DNA of 19,216 bases from an uncultured Rhodanobacteraceae bacterium (GCA_937928755.1 CALEZI010000045.1:1-19216); one strand, 5' to 3'; counted from the first letter of the stretch, positions 1-7,181 are shown. Numbers and translations are program-made. The notes: generated by a model from the sequence alone, not told the origin.

Positions 1-136
1 GCCGGCGAAGATCTACGCCAACGAGGGCGTGGCGCAGATGCTGTTCTTCGAGTCCGACGAGGTATGCGCGACCTCGTATCGGGATCGCGGCGGCAAGTAC
101 CAGGGGCAGCAGGGGGTGACGCTGCCGAAGACGTGA
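1..136 (+). CDS. dcd: dCTP deaminase, C-terminal end (partial)
   Basis: Reading from base 2, 44 codons run to a TGA at 134-136. The residues include KIYANEGVAQMLFFESDE and end in GGKYQGQQGVTLPKT. This is the conserved C-terminal tail of dCTP deaminase, in which the GKYQGQxGVTLP stretch closes over the nucleotide. The enzyme converts dCTP to dUTP plus ammonia in the cytosol and feeds dTMP synthesis. Only the last quarter or so of the protein is visible; the start and the catalytic core lie upstream of the window. The next gene is convergent, and the 148-bp gap between them holds a paired palindromic repeat that could serve as a terminator for both. The family call rests on the conserved tail alone but is quite specific. 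Confidence 0.88.
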   Translation, partial: PAKIYANEGVAQMLFFESDEVCATSYRDRGGKYQGQQGVTLPKT

Positions 137-179
137 AGGGCGGGGTACGGAGCATGGGAAAAGCGCTTGGTTGCTTCGG

Positions 180-248
180 TGGGTCCAGACTTGTCTGGAC
201 GCCTTTGGCCCTTGAGCCAGCAAGAGCGTCCAGACAAGCCTGGACCCA
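180..248. repeat. Paired palindromic (REP-like) repeat, copy 1
   Basis: Two 23-bp arms (180-202 and 226-248) face each other in inverted orientation around a 23-bp spacer. They match except for one base. Each arm contains its own palindrome, GTCCAGACTTGTCTGGAC, with 8-bp half-sites around two bases, so the whole can fold as one long hairpin or as two small ones. The spacer contains TGGCCCTTGAGCCAGCAA (206-223). A second copy lies at 4488-4555. The element sits between two convergent genes and may act as a bidirectional terminator, or it may be a small mobile REP/MITE-type repeat. No transposase is visible in the window. Confidence 0.85.
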
Positions 249-284
249 CGAGAGCCGCTTTGCGCGAGCCTTTCCCGTGCCCGG

Positions 285-1808
285 CTACCTGATCGCGCTG
301 AACCACCGCTCCACCCGCGCATCCACGGCATCACGCTCGCAGGCGTTGACGTGCGCGAACTCGTTGCTGCGGCTGCAGTAGCGGTAGTCCTTCGCCCAAC
401 TTCGGTGTTTGTCGGCCAGCTCGGCAATGGCATCGACGATGAACTGCGCCTCGGCATTGGTCATGGTTGGATGCAAAGACAGCCGCACCCAGCCGGGCTT
501 GTCGGTGAGGATGCCGCAGCTGATCTGGTCGGTGATCGACTTGCTGTGCTCGTGGCTGACCTGCAGCAGGTAGTGGCCGTAGGTGCCGGCACAGGAACAG
601 CCGCCGCGCACCTGGATGCCGAAGCGGTCGTTGAGCAGCTTGACCGCCAGGTTGTAGTGCAGATCGTCGATGTAGAACGAAATGCAGCCGATGCGTTCGC
701 GCTGATGGGCGGCGAGGATGCGCAGACCCGGGATTGCCTGCATCTGCGGCCAGATCAGGTCGAGCAGTTCGTGCTCGCGTGCAAGGATCCGCGGCACCCC
801 CATCGCATCCTTGAGTTGAATCGCCAGGGCGGTGCGGATCGCCTGCAGGAAGCCCGGCGTGCCGCCGTCCTCGCGCGCTTCGACGTCGTCGACGTACTTG
901 TGCTGGCCCCAGGGGTTGGTCCAGTCGACCGTACCGCCGCCCGGATTGTCCGGAATGCGGTTGCGGTAGAGGCGCTTGTTGAAGATCAGGATGCCGCTGG
1001 TGCCGGGGCCGCCGAGGAATTTGTGCGGCGAGAAAAAAATCGCGTCGAGGCCGGCATCCGGGCGCCCGGCCGGGTGCATGTCGATGTCGATGTACGGCGC
1101 GCTGGCGGCGAAGTCGACAAAGCAGACGCCGCCGGCGCGATGCAGACGCTCGGCAATGTCGTGGTACGGCGTGATGATCCCGGTGACGTTGGAACAACTG
1201 GTGACGCTGGCGATCTTGACCGCACGGCCGCGGTATTCGTCGAGCAACTGGTCGAGCCCGGCGAGGTCGACCAGGCCGTCCGCGGTGGCCGGAATCACGC
1301 GCACTTCGCAGATCGTCTCCAGCCACGAAGTCTGGTTGGAGTGATGTTCCATGTGAGTCACGAACACGATCGGGCGTTCGTCGTCCGGCGGGCACACGCG
1401 CGCGATGTAGTTCTCGTGCACGCGCAGGCCGAGGATGCGCTGGAACTTGTTGACCACCGCGGTCATGCCCGAGCCGTAGCTGACCACGGCGTCGTCGCGA
1501 CAGGCATTGACGTGCTTCTTGATGACGGCGAAGGCGCGGTGATAGGCGCGCGTCATCGAGGTGCCGGTTTCGCTGGTCTCGGTGTGCGTATTGCCGACGA
1601 AAGGCGCGATCTCATGGCGCATCAGGTCTTCGATCGGCGCGTACAGTCGCCCGCTGGCGATCCAGTCGGCGTAAACGATGCGCTGGCGCCCGTACGGGCT
1701 GTCGAAGGGCTGGTCGACGCCGATGGTGCCTTGGCGGAACGGCGCGAACCAGTCCTCCAGCGACGTGGCCTGGGCCTGATTCGATGGCAGCGGATGGACA
1801 GCGGACAT
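285..1808 (-). CDS. Class-V aminotransferase / cysteine-desulfurase-like PLP enzyme
   Basis: This 507-residue protein has the fold-type I PLP signature of the class-V aminotransferase (NifS/SufS/Csd) family. Visible elements are THMEHHSNQTSW (PLP-stacking His region), SCSNVTG, the PLP-binding aspartate in CFVDFAAS, and the Schiff-base lysine in FFSPHKFLGG (K263). A late RGGCSCAGTYGHYLL segment carries C404 and C406; one of them, probably C406, falls where cysteine desulfurases have the persulfide cysteine. It is longer than SufS or IscS (about 400) at both ends. The ATG at 1808 is preceded by GAGG seven bases upstream. An in-frame ATG at 1832 would add 8 residues but has no ribosome site and sits in a small inverted repeat. 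No iron-sulfur assembly genes lie nearby, so the substrate (cysteine or another amino acid) is open. Confidence 0.85.
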   Translation of the reverse strand: MSAVHPLPSNQAQATSLEDWFAPFRQGTIGVDQPFDSPYGRQRIVYADWIASGRLYAPIEDLMRHEIAPFVGNTHTETSETGTSMTRAYHRAFAVIKKHVNACRDDAVVSYGSGMTAVVNKFQRILGLRVHENYIARVCPPDDERPIVFVTHMEHHSNQTSWLETICEVRVIPATADGLVDLAGLDQLLDEYRGRAVKIASVTSCSNVTGIITPYHDIAERLHRAGGVCFVDFAASAPYIDIDMHPAGRPDAGLDAIFFSPHKFLGGPGTSGILIFNKRLYRNRIPDNPGGGTVDWTNPWGQHKYVDDVEAREDGGTPGFLQAIRTALAIQLKDAMGVPRILAREHELLDLIWPQMQAIPGLRILAAHQRERIGCISFYIDDLHYNLAVKLLNDRFGIQVRGGCSCAGTYGHYLLQVSHEHSKSITDQISCGILTDKPGWVRLSLHPTMTNAEAQFIVDAIAELADKHRSWAKDYRYCSRSNEFAHVNACERDAVDARVERWFSAIR

Positions 1809-1872
1809 GGACGCCTCGGCGCGTTCTTCCATGCACCAAGGTGGTGCCGGTTTGCGCGCGAATCATAGCGCT

Positions 1873-1899
1873 GGTGGGATCGCCGGTGGCGATCCCACC
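1873..1899. repeat. Perfect 12-bp-stem hairpin
   Basis: GGTGGGATCGCC (1873-1884) and GGCGATCCCACC (1888-1899) form a perfect 12-bp stem with a three-base loop. It lies between the stop of the metalloprotease gene (1943) and the start of the aminotransferase gene (1808). No T-run follows on either strand, so it is not a standard intrinsic terminator. It looks like a REP-type extragenic palindrome, but no second copy was found in this window. It may still block 3' exonucleases on the metalloprotease transcript. Confidence 0.7.
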
Positions 1900-1942
1900 C
1901 ATGTGAGTGCCGTTGGAGCGCTGCTGGCCCGGCGGCCGCTGC

Positions 1943-4393
1943 TCAGATCGGCGCGCCCGGCGGTACCGTTGGTAACGGTCGCAACTTCACCGACGATGGG
2001 TCGGCGAGATAACGGCCGATCAGACTGGCTGCAGCGGCGCAATCGGAATCGGACTTGGCGCGCGTGGCGGCCCATGTCTGCAACGCCACGAGGCTGGCGC
2101 GGATCTCGCTGTCGACGGTCGGGTGCAGAGCGCCGCTCTCCAGGCTCGCCAGCAACGCATCGACCACCACCCAGTTGACGCTGCGTTGCACCAGCGCCGC
2201 AGCAGGATTCTGGTCAATCGCCGCCTTCCAGGTCTCCGCCAGCAGCGCATCGATGCTGTCGCGCACGCCCGGTTGCGCCGGATCGGCGGCGTGCTGCAAC
2301 AGCAGGCGTTGCAGCCGCGGCGGCGACAGCAGCGACTGCAGGGTCATCGCTGCGGCGGCATCGGCGGCGCCGAGCGGGTCGAACAATGGTGTCGCGCGGG
2401 TGGCGAAGTATTCGCGGTCGCGGGCGTATTCGGGGCCCGGCGGCGTCATCCGGTCGAGCACCGCGGGTGGAAGTGCAAGCACGTCGGCTCTGAGTGTGCC
2501 CAGCAGGCGCTCAAGTGCCTGGCGTTGGGTAACGGCGTCCACCGGCGTCGCGCCAGCCGGGGTGTCGCGGGCCAGTCCGTAGCGATAGCGGACACCGCCG
2601 AGCAGACGCGCAACAGCGTCGGTCTGATAGCGATGCAGCAAGTAAATCGGCACCAGTCGTGCCTCCAGTTCACCGAGTTGGCGCGCCGGAGGCAGCACGC
2701 CGACGCTGAAGTGATCGAGCGCGTATCGGCGCGCGCGCAAAATGCGCTCGAAGCCCGCCAGCGGATCGGCGCCGGCCAGATCCCAGAGCACGCCGGCGGC
2801 GTGGGCGTCGCCCGCGACCCGCGCATCGTGGTCGCCGAGATACTCGTAGCCCTGCGCGCGGATCTGCTCGCGTAACTGCGCCAGCGCGGCCTCGTCGTGA
2901 TCGCCATAGCCATGTTGCACCAGGAACCTGTCCCAGTCGCCGAGGCCGACGCCATAGGCGTTGGCCAGCCGCGGCGCGCCGTTGTCATCGAGCTCGATCA
3001 GTGGGTGCGGGTAGTCCATCACCGAGCCGTTGCCAGTGCGGCTGGCAGCGAAGTTGTGGTTGAAACCGAGCGTGTGGCCGACTTCGTGCGCCGACAACTG
3101 GCGCAGTCGTGCCAGCGCCATCTGCTGTGCCTCTTCGCTGCGTGCGGCGGCATCAGGTTTGTCGTACGGCGCCAGAAGCGCTTCGGCGATCAGGATGTCC
3201 TGGCGCACCCGCTGCGAACCGAGGTTGACCGCGCCCTTGATGATCTCGCCGGTGCGCGGATCGACGATGGCCAGGCCATAGGACCAGCCACGCGTGGCCC
3301 GATGCGTCCAGGTGATCGTGTTGTAGCGGATGTCCATCGGGTCGGCGCCTTCGGGCATCAGCTCGACGCGGTAACCGCCGGGAAAGCCGGCTGCGTCGAA
3401 GGCCGATGTCCACCAGCGGGCGCCGTCGAGCAACGCCGAGCGGATCGGCTCGGGCGTGCCGCGGTCGAGGTGGAACACGATCGGCTCGATCACCTTGCCG
3501 TCGTCGCCCTTCTGCAGGCGGAAACGCGGCTGCCAGCGCACGTCGAGCGCGCCGGTCAGCGGCTGCGCGAAGTCGATGCGACCACTGCTGAAGGCACCGG
3601 AGGCGGGGTGATAGGCGAGTGGTTCGTATCCAGGCGGCGGCAGGCGCACGAAGCTGATGTGCTGGCGCAGCGTCAGCGCGGTCGGATCGATCGCGACCTG
3701 ATTGACGAACTCGCCCGCGCCGGGACCGGTGAAGGTCAGCAGCGCCTCGAATTCGCTGTTGTCGGGGAAGCTGCGCGCCGCTTCGGGCAGTACCGCGCTG
3801 CGCTCGGGGTCGACCTTGTAACTGCCCTGTTCGGCGACTTCCAGCGCCTTGGCGATGCCTTGAGTGCCGCCCATGGCCGCAGCGATGCCGTGGCGGTCGC
3901 CAGTCAGGTAGGGGCCGATGTCGACCAGCACGGTCTGCGCGCCAACTGCGTTCTTGCGGCCGCCCTTCCCCGCGCGCTCGATGATCGGCCCGGCCCACAG
4001 CACCGAAGGCGCAAAGGCGTCGCTCGCGGCCTGGCGCTCGTCGGCATCGGCCGAGTCGGCAACGAAGCGGGTGTTGTCGGCGACCAGCAGCAGGCGATCG
4101 CCGACGCGCTTGAAGCGCGCCAGATACTGCTTGCCGACCTGGCCGCGGTCGAGGCCGATGTCGTTGGAGCCGAGGCCGCCGGGCAGCGAGGTCACCAGCA
4201 GGAACGGCTGATCGAGTTCCTTGACGCCGATGATCACGCTGCCGCGTGCGACATTGCGATGGATGTCGACAAAGCCGGCTTCAAGCGTGAAGTCGGCGAG
4301 GGGATCTTGCGGCTGCGTTGGCGCAGCCAGCAACGGGATCGCCGCGAGCAGCATCAGGGCGAACAAGGCCAGCGGCATCCGGCGTGCGGGCAT
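1943..4393 (-). CDS. Exported zinc-dependent metalloprotease (DUF5117/DUF4953 type)
   Basis: The protein has 816 residues. It begins with a signal peptide (ARR, then a Leu/Ala-rich core, then an LLAAP-type cleavage region), so it should act in the periplasm or outside the cell. The extended zinc motif HEVGHTLGFNH lies at 436-446, with H436, H440 and H446 as ligands and E437 as catalytic base. The order of a long N-terminal beta-rich region, then the HExxH domain, then a helical C-terminal third matches the large bacterial zinc-dependent metalloprotease family annotated DUF5117 plus DUF4953 (from memory of the family). The ATG at 4393 is preceded by GGAAG eight bases upstream and directly followed by the signal peptide. 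The same frame stays open to 4558, but that extension reads through the palindromic repeat and is rejected. Its peptide substrate is unknown. Confidence 0.87.
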   Translation of the reverse strand: MPARRMPLALFALMLLAAIPLLAAPTQPQDPLADFTLEAGFVDIHRNVARGSVIIGVKELDQPFLLVTSLPGGLGSNDIGLDRGQVGKQYLARFKRVGDRLLLVADNTRFVADSADADERQAASDAFAPSVLWAGPIIERAGKGGRKNAVGAQTVLVDIGPYLTGDRHGIAAAMGGTQGIAKALEVAEQGSYKVDPERSAVLPEAARSFPDNSEFEALLTFTGPGAGEFVNQVAIDPTALTLRQHISFVRLPPPGYEPLAYHPASGAFSSGRIDFAQPLTGALDVRWQPRFRLQKGDDGKVIEPIVFHLDRGTPEPIRSALLDGARWWTSAFDAAGFPGGYRVELMPEGADPMDIRYNTITWTHRATRGWSYGLAIVDPRTGEIIKGAVNLGSQRVRQDILIAEALLAPYDKPDAAARSEEAQQMALARLRQLSAHEVGHTLGFNHNFAASRTGNGSVMDYPHPLIELDDNGAPRLANAYGVGLGDWDRFLVQHGYGDHDEAALAQLREQIRAQGYEYLGDHDARVAGDAHAAGVLWDLAGADPLAGFERILRARRYALDHFSVGVLPPARQLGELEARLVPIYLLHRYQTDAVARLLGGVRYRYGLARDTPAGATPVDAVTQRQALERLLGTLRADVLALPPAVLDRMTPPGPEYARDREYFATRATPLFDPLGAADAAAAMTLQSLLSPPRLQRLLLQHAADPAQPGVRDSIDALLAETWKAAIDQNPAAALVQRSVNWVVVDALLASLESGALHPTVDSEIRASLVALQTWAATRAKSDSDCAAAASLIGRYLADPSSVKLRPLPTVPPGAPI

Positions 4394-4487
4394 GGGTGGC
4401 TTCCGAACAGGGTGTGGTCGAGAACATAGCGCAAGCGCGATGTCGGCGAACCGGCGGAGCGGCTCCGGGTTACCGCTTCTGCTCTGG

Positions 4488-4555
4488 TGGGTCCAGACTT
4501 GTCTGGACGCATTTCCCCCCAACAAGGCAGAAGCGTCCAGACAAGTCTGGACCCA
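4488..4555. repeat. Paired palindromic (REP-like) repeat, copy 2
   Basis: Arms 4488-4510 and 4533-4555 are perfect inverted repeats of 23 bp around a 22-bp spacer. They are the same arms as in copy 1 (180-248), where one base differs in the right arm. Each arm again contains the GTCCAGAC/GTCTGGAC palindrome. The spacer is unrelated to that of copy 1. The 18-mer that fills the copy 1 spacer occurs here just outside the right arm (4563-4580). Conserved arms around variable spacers fit a REP-doublet (BIME-like) element. Confidence 0.87.
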
Positions 4556-4562
4556 CAAAAGC

Positions 4563-4580
4563 TGGCCCTTGAGCCAGCAA
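4563..4580. repeat. 18-bp module shared with the spacer of copy 1
   Basis: TGGCCCTTGAGCCAGCAA here is identical to 206-223. With one more base on the left it contains an imperfect palindrome (CTGGC ... GCCAG). In copy 1 the module lies between the palindromic arms; here it lies outside them and runs into the heptamer array. Its last bases, AGCAA, resemble the heptamer unit, so the array may have grown from it. Confidence 0.75.
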
Positions 4581-4590
4581 CCAACCCACT

Positions 4591-4702
4591 ACCAACAACC
4601 AACAACCAGCAACCAGCAACCAGCAACCAGCAACCAACAACCAACAACCAGCAACCAACAACCAACAACCAACAACCAACAACCAACAACCAATAACCAA
4701 CC
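4591..4702. repeat. Tandem heptamer array, 16 units
   Basis: Sixteen consecutive 7-bp units can be read without interruption. They are ACCAACA or ACCAGCA, with single-base variants only in the last two (ACCAATA, ACCAACC). Units with G at position 5 are clustered (units 3-6 and 9), as expected from slippage and local duplication. Degenerate units may extend leftward to about 4577. The array ends one base before the stop codon of the pap remnant, so on the minus-strand transcript it would be the start of the 3' untranslated region (TGTTGGT repeats, little structure). It has no unique spacers and is not CRISPR. Copy number is likely to vary between strains. Confidence 0.92.
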
Positions 4703-4703
4703 C

Positions 4704-5135
4704 TCAGCCGGCCGCTTCCAGCCGCTCGCACAGCGTCTTCAGAATCTCGATGCGCGCATGCGGCTTGTCGTTGGCGGGGATCAGGTGCCAGGGTGCGATC
4801 CCGGTGCTGCAGCGCTCGACCATGTCGCAGACGGCGTGTTCGTAATCGGTCCAGCGGTCGCGGTTGCGCCAGTCGTCTTCGGTGATCTTGAAGTTCTTGA
4901 ATGCTGTCTGCGCGCGCTCGTTGAAGCGCTTGAGCTGCTCGTCCTGGGTGATCGCCAGCCAGAACTTGACCAGCACCGCGCCGTTGTCGACCAGTTGTTC
5001 CTCGAAGGCGTTGATCTCGTGGTAGGCGCGCATCCAGTCGGCCTCGGCGGCGTAACCTTCGACACGTTCGACCAGTACGCGTCCATACCAGGATCGATCG
5101 AAGATGGTCACCCGGTTCTTCAGCGGCAGGTGGCG
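4704..5135 (-). pseudogene. pap: C-terminal remnant of PPK2-type polyphosphate:AMP phosphotransferase
   Basis: About 143 codons, from RHLPLKNRVTIFDRSWYGR to the TGA at 4704-4706, match the second half of the C-terminal kinase domain of two-domain PPK2 enzymes, including the FDRSWYGRVLVERVEG Walker B/arginine motif. The frame is +1/-1 relative to the upstream half (5120-5989). It has no start codon or ribosome site of its own at the domain boundary. In intact homologues (about 495-500 residues, from memory) some 60-70 residues lie between the KYQGRL of the first half and the HLP of this half, including the second Walker A loop. Here the two are joined directly at about 5133-5140. The lesion is thus a deletion of about 200 bp whose length is not a multiple of three, and the second domain can be neither complete nor translated in frame. 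Confidence 0.85.
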
Positions 5136-5989
5136 CCCAGTCTGCCCTGGTACTTTTCCAACTGGCGCTTGTAGTCCTTCTTCGCCAGCGTGCGCCCGTA
5201 GTCGAGTGCATTCAGCACGTTGCGTTTGTCCAGCGGCGGCACGAGCGGCGCCGGCGCGACGGTGGCCGGCGGCGCCCGCTTTGTCAGCCGGTCCTGCAAC
5301 GCGTGCAGCAGTTGCGTGCCGACCGTCAGGTAGCGGAAGTTGGGATCGGTGCCCTCGACGATCGTCCACGGCGCGTCGCCGGTGCTGGTTTCGCGCAGCG
5401 TCAACTCCGAGACCTTGCGAAAGCGATCGTATTGCTCGAAGTGGTTCCAGTCCGCTTCGGTCACCCGCCAGCGTGTTTTTGGGTCCTCGGACAGCAGCTT
5501 GAGGCGCTTTTCCTGTTCGTCGTGCGACAAGTGGAACCAGAATTTCAGCACCAGCGCGCCTTCCGCAACCAGCATGCGTTCGAAGTGGCGAATCTGCTCG
5601 ATGCGCTCGACCAGATCGGCGGCGCTGATCTTGCGTTTGACGCGGGCAAGGATCGGCTCGCTGTACCACGACCCGAACAACACGCCGATGCGGCCCTTGG
5701 GCGGCAGCGCCCGCCAGAAGCGCCACATCGGGGGCCGCTGCGTTTCCTCGTCGGTGGGCTTGCCGAAGGCGTGGGTCACGATATGCCGCGGGTCCATCCA
5801 CTCGTTGAGCAGGTTGACCGTCTCACCCTTGCCGGCCCCATCGACACCGGCGATCAGGATCACCACCGGAAAGCTGGCGTCCGCGAGCAACTCGTACTGG
5901 GCCTTGAGCAGGGCTTCGCGCAGCAGCGGTTCGCGCTTGTCGTATTCGGCATTGCTGATGTGGTGACCGATCTCAGCGGATTCGAACAT
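5120..5989 (-). CDS. pap: N-terminal PPK2 domain of a broken polyphosphate:AMP phosphotransferase
   Basis: This is a 289-residue open frame with an excellent ribosome site (AGGAGA six bases before the ATG). It contains the first domain of the two-domain PPK2 family, which transfers phosphate from polyphosphate to AMP in the cytosol. Walker A GVDGAGKG is at 48-55, followed by NLLNEWMDPRH and RPPMWRFWRALPPKGRIG. The Walker B position reads FGSWY (105-109), lacking the Asp-Arg of the active form FDRSWY. In this family the C-terminal domain is the catalytic one (family knowledge), and here it is cut off. The last residues (GATCR) are read out of frame after a deletion junction. The frame is intact and may be translated, but the product is probably inactive or structural only. 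It is divergent from the hydrolase gene at 6091. Confidence 0.8.
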   Translation of the reverse strand: MFESAEIGHHISNAEYDKREPLLREALLKAQYELLADASFPVVILIAGVDGAGKGETVNLLNEWMDPRHIVTHAFGKPTDEETQRPPMWRFWRALPPKGRIGVLFGSWYSEPILARVKRKISAADLVERIEQIRHFERMLVAEGALVLKFWFHLSHDEQEKRLKLLSEDPKTRWRVTEADWNHFEQYDRFRKVSELTLRETSTGDAPWTIVEGTDPNFRYLTVGTQLLHALQDRLTKRAPPATVAPAPLVPPLDKRNVLNALDYGRTLAKKDYKRQLEKYQGRLGATCR

Positions 5990-6010
5990 CTTGTTCTCCT
6001 GCGCCCGGCC

Positions 6011-6035
6011 AGCCTGAGTCGGACAGGCTAGCCTG
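6011..6035. promoter_or_regulatory. Palindrome in the divergent pap / hydrolase promoter region
   Basis: CAGGCTAGCCTG (6024-6035) is a perfect 12-bp palindrome. A further AGCCTG at 6011-6016 forms a second inverted pair with CAGGCT at 6024-6029, giving three related half-sites. It lies in the 101-bp space between two divergent genes, where an operator would be expected. No regulator is encoded next to it, so the role is inferred from position only. Confidence 0.35.
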
Positions 6036-6090
6036 CGCCCGGCTGCGCATTATCGCATTGTGCCGGATCAAGAACTTCGGGGGAGTTGTC

Positions 6091-7065
6091 ATGAGTACAG
6101 TGCGCAAGAGCCTCATCGGCGGGCTGATTGCGGTCGCGGCGCTGCTGTCGATCGGCGTCGCCTTGAGCTGGCAGCCTGACCGGCCGGTCGAGCTGCTTGC
6201 CACGCGTTGGGCGCCACCGCCCTCACAATGGATGCAACTCGATGGCGACCGCATCCATTGGCGCGACGAGGGGCGTCGCGACGACCCGCAGCCGCTGATC
6301 CTGCTGCACGGCACCTCGGCGAGTCTGCACACCTGGGACGGCTGGGTGAACGCGCTTGCGCCCGAGCGTCGCGTGATCCGCTTCGATCTGCCGGGCTTCG
6401 GGCTCACCGGCCCGGCGGCCGACAGCGATTATCGATTGACGCGCTACGTCGAGCGCGTCCGGCGACTGCTCGATCGATTGCAGATTGACCGCGCCGTGCT
6501 GGTGGGCAATTCGCTCGGCGGTCAGATTTCCTGGGCAACTGCCGTGGTCCATCCCGACCGGGTCGCTGCTCTGGTGCTTATCGATGCCGCGGGTTATCCC
6601 TTCGTGCCCGAATCGATTCCGATCGGTTTCCAACTCGCGCGCAGCCCGACCCTGGCACCACTGGTACAGAAGCTGCTGCCGCGCGCGATCGTCGCCGCCA
6701 GCGTTAGAAATACCTACGGCAATCCCGAACGCGTCAGCGAAGAGCTCATCGACCGCTACTTCGAATTGACGCTGCGCGCCGGCAACCGCGAGGCGGTGGT
6801 CGCGCGGTTCGCCCAGACCGACCACGGCGAGATGGGCGAGCGCATCGTCGAGGTGCGGGTGCCGACGCTGATCCTCTGGGGCGGCCGTGATCGACTGATT
6901 CCGCCGATCAGCGCTGAGCGCTTCCATGCCGACATCGCCGGCAGCGAACTCGTGGTGTTCCCGGAACTCGGTCACGTGCCGCATGAAGAAGACGCGGCGC
7001 AAACGGTGGCGGCGGCGCTGCGATTCCTGGTGCAACGGGCATGCGTGGAATGCGCGGCCCAGTGA
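6091..7065 (+). CDS. Membrane-anchored alpha/beta hydrolase
   Basis: This 324-residue protein has the full alpha/beta-hydrolase signature. The oxyanion-hole motif is HGTSAS, the nucleophile elbow GNSLGG has S141, the acid D267 is in GGRDRLIP, and the base H295 is in ELGHVPHEED. The triad order and spacing match the MhpC/BphD/haloalkane-dehalogenase-like superfamily of esterases and C-C hydrolases. An N-terminal hydrophobic helix (about residues 8-26) suggests a signal anchor, with the catalytic domain outside the cytoplasmic membrane. The ATG at 6091 is preceded by GGGGGAG; the same frame is open from a TTG at 6058, but that start has no ribosome site. The substrate cannot be told from sequence. 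The gene stands alone, divergent from pap. Confidence 0.87.
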   Translation: MSTVRKSLIGGLIAVAALLSIGVALSWQPDRPVELLATRWAPPPSQWMQLDGDRIHWRDEGRRDDPQPLILLHGTSASLHTWDGWVNALAPERRVIRFDLPGFGLTGPAADSDYRLTRYVERVRRLLDRLQIDRAVLVGNSLGGQISWATAVVHPDRVAALVLIDAAGYPFVPESIPIGFQLARSPTLAPLVQKLLPRAIVAASVRNTYGNPERVSEELIDRYFELTLRAGNREAVVARFAQTDHGEMGERIVEVRVPTLILWGGRDRLIPPISAERFHADIAGSELVVFPELGHVPHEEDAAQTVAAALRFLVQRACVECAAQ

Positions 7066-7077
7066 TGCGAGCGTAGT

Positions 7078-7101
7078 CGGTCGCTGCCGCGGCACCGACC
7101 G
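7078..7101. terminator. Possible hairpin terminator of the hydrolase gene
   Basis: CGGTCG-C-TGCCGCGGCA-C-CGACCG begins 12 bases after the hydrolase stop. It is palindromic except for one C/C mismatch, so the RNA can form a GC-rich stem with a small loop. No U-run follows, which makes a classic intrinsic terminator doubtful; a transcript-end stabiliser is equally possible. Confidence 0.4.
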
Positions 7102-7157
7102 GCATGCATGCATCCTCGCGACTGCCTTGCCCAGCACCCTCATCCGGCGGCAAGTGG

Positions 7158-7181
7158 ACGTGAATTCACGTGCGCATGCGC
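7158..7181. promoter_or_regulatory. Two abutting palindromes upstream of the Roadblock/GTPase operon
   Basis: ACGTGAATTCACGT (7158-7171) is a perfect 14-bp palindrome, directly followed by GCGCATGCGC (7172-7181), a perfect 10-bp palindrome. They lie about 125-145 bp before the first operon gene in a 238-bp space that holds no gene. Their form suits a dimeric regulator, but neither matches an operator that I can name. Confidence 0.35.

Larger units (their letters stand above)
4394..4703. other. Repeat-filled 310-bp intergenic region
   Basis: No gene is supported between the metalloprotease start and the pap stop. From left to right (+ strand) it holds about 95 bp of ordinary upstream sequence for the metalloprotease gene, the second paired palindrome (4488-4555), an 18-bp module shared with copy 1 (4563-4580), and the heptamer array (4591-4702). 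No convincing -35/-10 pair for the metalloprotease gene was found by eye. Open frames across the array translate to repetitive Cys/Trp/Leu/Val peptides and are artefacts of the repeat. Confidence 0.75.

Noticed and set aside
351..1868. An antisense frame of about 500 codons over the aminotransferase gene, and similar ones over the metalloprotease and channel genes.
   Set aside because: They are high-GC shadow frames without motifs; the opposite strand encodes recognised families with ribosome sites.
4394..4558. A 55-residue N-terminal extension of the metalloprotease, in frame and open to an ATG at 4558.
   Set aside because: It reads through the paired palindrome, has no ribosome site, and would bury a good signal peptide that starts at the ATG at 4393.
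4470..4700. Open frames through the heptamer array giving Val/Gly/Cys/Trp/Leu or Asn/Gln/Pro/Thr repeats.
   Set aside because: They are products of a 7-bp tandem repeat that stays open in several frames; composition and lack of ribosome sites argue against real genes.
4591..4702. CRISPR-like array.
   Set aside because: Units are seven bases with no spacers and no cas genes are near.
5120..5145. Programmed ribosomal frameshift joining the two pap halves.
   Set aside because: A frameshift would not restore the missing Walker A segment of the second domain, and no slippery heptamer followed by a strong structure is evident at the joint.
7078..7101. A confident intrinsic terminator.
   Set aside because: The stem is good but no U-run follows, so it is listed only as a possible terminator.
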